Positions 5,825 to 6,449 of a stretch of DNA of 6,449 nucleotides are shown piece after piece. The translations under genes were made by a program, and so were the position numbers. The stretch is taken from assembly GCA_001829505.1 (NCBI GenBank), contig MIBK01000067.1, positions 19,007 through 25,455 on the forward strand. Direction: 5' to 3'. The notes below the pieces were generated by a model. The model did no database searches. It was given only the letters and a program-made list of their open reading frames with translations, and was not told the origin of the DNA. This stretch comes from Spirochaetes bacterium RBG_16_67_19. Its GTDB lineage: Bacteria > Spirochaetota > Spirochaetia > SZUA-6 > DRHE01. The stretch's first letter is position 1, and each line of letters begins with the position of its first letter.

Positions 5825-6013
5825 CTAAACGGAGCGCTTCAAGGCCGCGATACCTTCTTTTTTTATGCGTTCTTCCGCCTTCTTCACGTAGCCCGTCATG
5901 CACTCCAGGAGCACTTCGCGGTAGCGTTTGCCATCCAGATGGCAGGCGGCCCTGAAGGCGTTTGCCAACTCAGTCGGAACATTCTTGAGCGTGAAGACGG
6001 TGGTGTCGTTCAT
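5825..6013 (-). CDS. Probable ribbon-helix-helix transcriptional regulator
   Basis: This is a 62-aa protein from ATG 6013. An upstream in-frame ATG at 6067 would add 18 residues, but it lies beyond the promoter and operator described below. The layout matches small RHH (MetJ/Arc fold) DNA-binding proteins: a short strand TVFTLKNV (5-12), a helix after PTEL (about 13-28), and a second, longer helix RYREVLLECMTGYVKKAEERI (about 31-51). The C-terminal tail is Lys-rich (KKEGIAALKR). Such proteins bind inverted repeats as dimers, often over their own promoter, and a perfect 10-bp inverted repeat sits just there. No toxin gene is adjacent, so a toxin-antitoxin role is not supported. It could control the two small genes downstream on the same strand or the + strand gene at 6156. 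The family is assigned by pattern, not by alignment. Its A/T content looks higher than that of the biosynthetic genes. Confidence 0.65.
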   Translation of the reverse strand: MNDTTVFTLKNVPTELANAFRAACHLDGKRYREVLLECMTGYVKKAEERIKKEGIAALKRSV

Positions 6014-6025
6014 CTGTTGCCATGA

Positions 6026-6054
6026 AGTATAGGCTTGGCAGCAAAGAATGTCAA
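6026..6054 (-). promoter_or_regulatory. Near-consensus sigma70 promoter of the regulator gene
   Basis: Minus-strand TTGACA (6054-6049) is a perfect -35 box. After exactly 17 bases comes TATACT (6031-6026), a 5/6 match to the -10 box. The start of transcription would be about 6019, some 6 bases before the ATG at 6013, so the mRNA would be nearly leaderless. No Shine-Dalgarno site precedes that ATG, which fits. Confidence 0.75.
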
Positions 6055-6065
6055 GCATTCTTTGC
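6041..6065. promoter_or_regulatory. Perfect inverted-repeat operator over the -35 box
   Basis: GCAAAGAATG (6041-6050) and CATTCTTTGC (6056-6065) are exact reverse complements separated by TCAAG. The repeat covers the whole -35 hexamer of the regulator promoter (6049-6054), so a bound dimer would block RNA polymerase. Binding by the adjacent RHH-like protein is an inference from position. Confidence 0.7.
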
Positions 6066-6131
6066 ATTATTGGCTGTCAGTAATGCCGGATGGCTTTCCT
6101 GGCCTCCCGGACTTTCTGCAGGCAGGTAAGC

Positions 6132-6150
6132 TATACTGACGGCGGAAGGT
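6132..6150 (+). promoter_or_regulatory. Possible -10 box and ribosome-binding site of the 3' gene
   Basis: TATACT at 6132-6137 resembles a -10 box on the + strand, but no good -35 hexamer is seen about 17 bases upstream. GGAAGGT at 6144-6150 is a fair Shine-Dalgarno site 5 bases before TTG 6156. The start of the 3' gene rests on this site. Confidence 0.4.
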
Positions 6151-6155
6151 CGGAC

Positions 6156-6449
6156 TTGAAAGCAGGTATCCTAACCGCCTATTTCGCGAGACGCGATGAA
6201 GCTCGGGCAGCCCTCCGCCTGCTGGGGAGAAAGGGGTTCCACCGCGCCGCCTTGATCCACCAGGGCACGAACGGAGGCGTGCATACGCTGGACCCTTTCC
6301 TCCGGCGTCGCTGCCTCGGTGTAATCCTGGCCGCCGTCCTGTTTGGTGGGCTGGCCGCGGCCGTCTCCCTGCTCTTCCATTGGACAGCACCGGGTCTGAG
6401 CGAGCGACTCTCGACGCTGACCGCGATCCTGGCGGTCGGCTCGCTGGGG
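6156..6449 (+). CDS. Membrane protein with short cytoplasmic N-terminal region, truncated by window end
   Basis: An open frame runs from TTG 6156 off the right end (98 residues, no stop). The start is chosen for the GGAAGGT site 5 bases before it; there is no in-frame ATG in the visible part. The product begins LKAGILTAYFARRDEARAAL, then KGFHRAALIHQG, a soluble region of about 50 residues rich in Arg. A clear transmembrane helix follows (about 53-75, CLGVILAAVLFGGLAAAVSLLF), and a second hydrophobic stretch is starting at about 85. The charge pattern (FLRRRC before the helix) puts the N-terminus in the cytoplasm. I do not recognise the family. The DEARAAL...KGF...A pattern is reminiscent of small alpha/beta domains in some membrane proteins, which is only a hint. 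A competing minus-strand frame covers the same DNA (6171-6380) but has no membrane or domain signal. Confidence 0.6.
   Translation, partial: MKAGILTAYFARRDEARAALRLLGRKGFHRAALIHQGTNGGVHTLDPFLRRRCLGVILAAVLFGGLAAAVSLLFHWTAPGLSERLSTLTAILAVGSLG

Noticed and set aside
5825..6067. Antitoxin of a toxin-antitoxin pair
   Set aside because: The RHH-like protein fits an antitoxin by size, but neither neighbour resembles a known toxin and the nearest minus-strand gene is 80 bases away behind a hairpin.
6067..6390. Minus-strand open frames opposite the 3' membrane protein gene
   Set aside because: Products have no domain, no membrane segment and no ribosome-binding site; the + strand reading gives a credible transmembrane protein.

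Overview
The window is high-GC DNA with compact, mostly Shine-Dalgarno-led genes and sigma70-like promoter boxes. This suggests a Gram-negative proteobacterium, perhaps of the Desulfovibrio type; that taxonomic guess is weak. About 80% of it (1-5310) is the right-hand part of a biosynthetic gene cluster built from discrete fatty-acid/polyketide enzymes. The rest (5311-6449) holds unrelated small genes and the start of a membrane protein.

Region 1 (1-3262, + strand) is a tight five-gene operon. It contains the C-terminal half of a PksI-like enoyl-CoA hydratase (the decarboxylase of the HMG-CoA-synthase beta-branching cassette), an SDR with the Tyr-x6-Lys spacing of enoyl-ACP reductases, a stand-alone acyl carrier protein with a GANS site, a PLP-dependent alpha-oxoamine synthase (AONS/SPT/KBL family) and a FabZ-like dehydratase. 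Gaps are a few bases or less, and ACP and oxoamine synthase overlap by 8 bp. Region 2 (3263-4525, - strand) is a FabF-type ketosynthase with an intact Cys-His-His triad, convergent with the dehydratase with no base between the stop codons. Region 3 (4594-5310, + strand) is an Sfp-type phosphopantetheinyl transferase, divergent from the ketosynthase, that could activate the ACP.

Read together, the genes suggest a pathway in which an ACP-bound acyl or polyketide chain is built and tailored (condensation, dehydration, enoyl reduction, beta-branching) and then condensed by the oxoamine synthase with an amino acid, with loss of CO2, to give an alpha-amino ketone. No ketoreductase, acyltransferase, HMG-CoA synthase, first dehydratase (ECH1) or thioesterase is visible. 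They would have to lie upstream or be borrowed from primary metabolism. The product is unknown.

Region 4 (5319-6067, - strand) has a 72-aa two-helix membrane protein, a 63-aa Cys-rich putative zinc-binding protein just upstream of it, and a 62-aa probable ribbon-helix-helix regulator. The regulator has a near-consensus promoter (TTGACA-17-TATACT) whose -35 box lies inside a perfect 10-bp inverted repeat, which looks like an autoregulatory operator. Region 5 (6156-end, + strand) is the start of a membrane protein beginning with TTG. No tRNA, rRNA, CRISPR array, insertion sequence or attachment site was seen.
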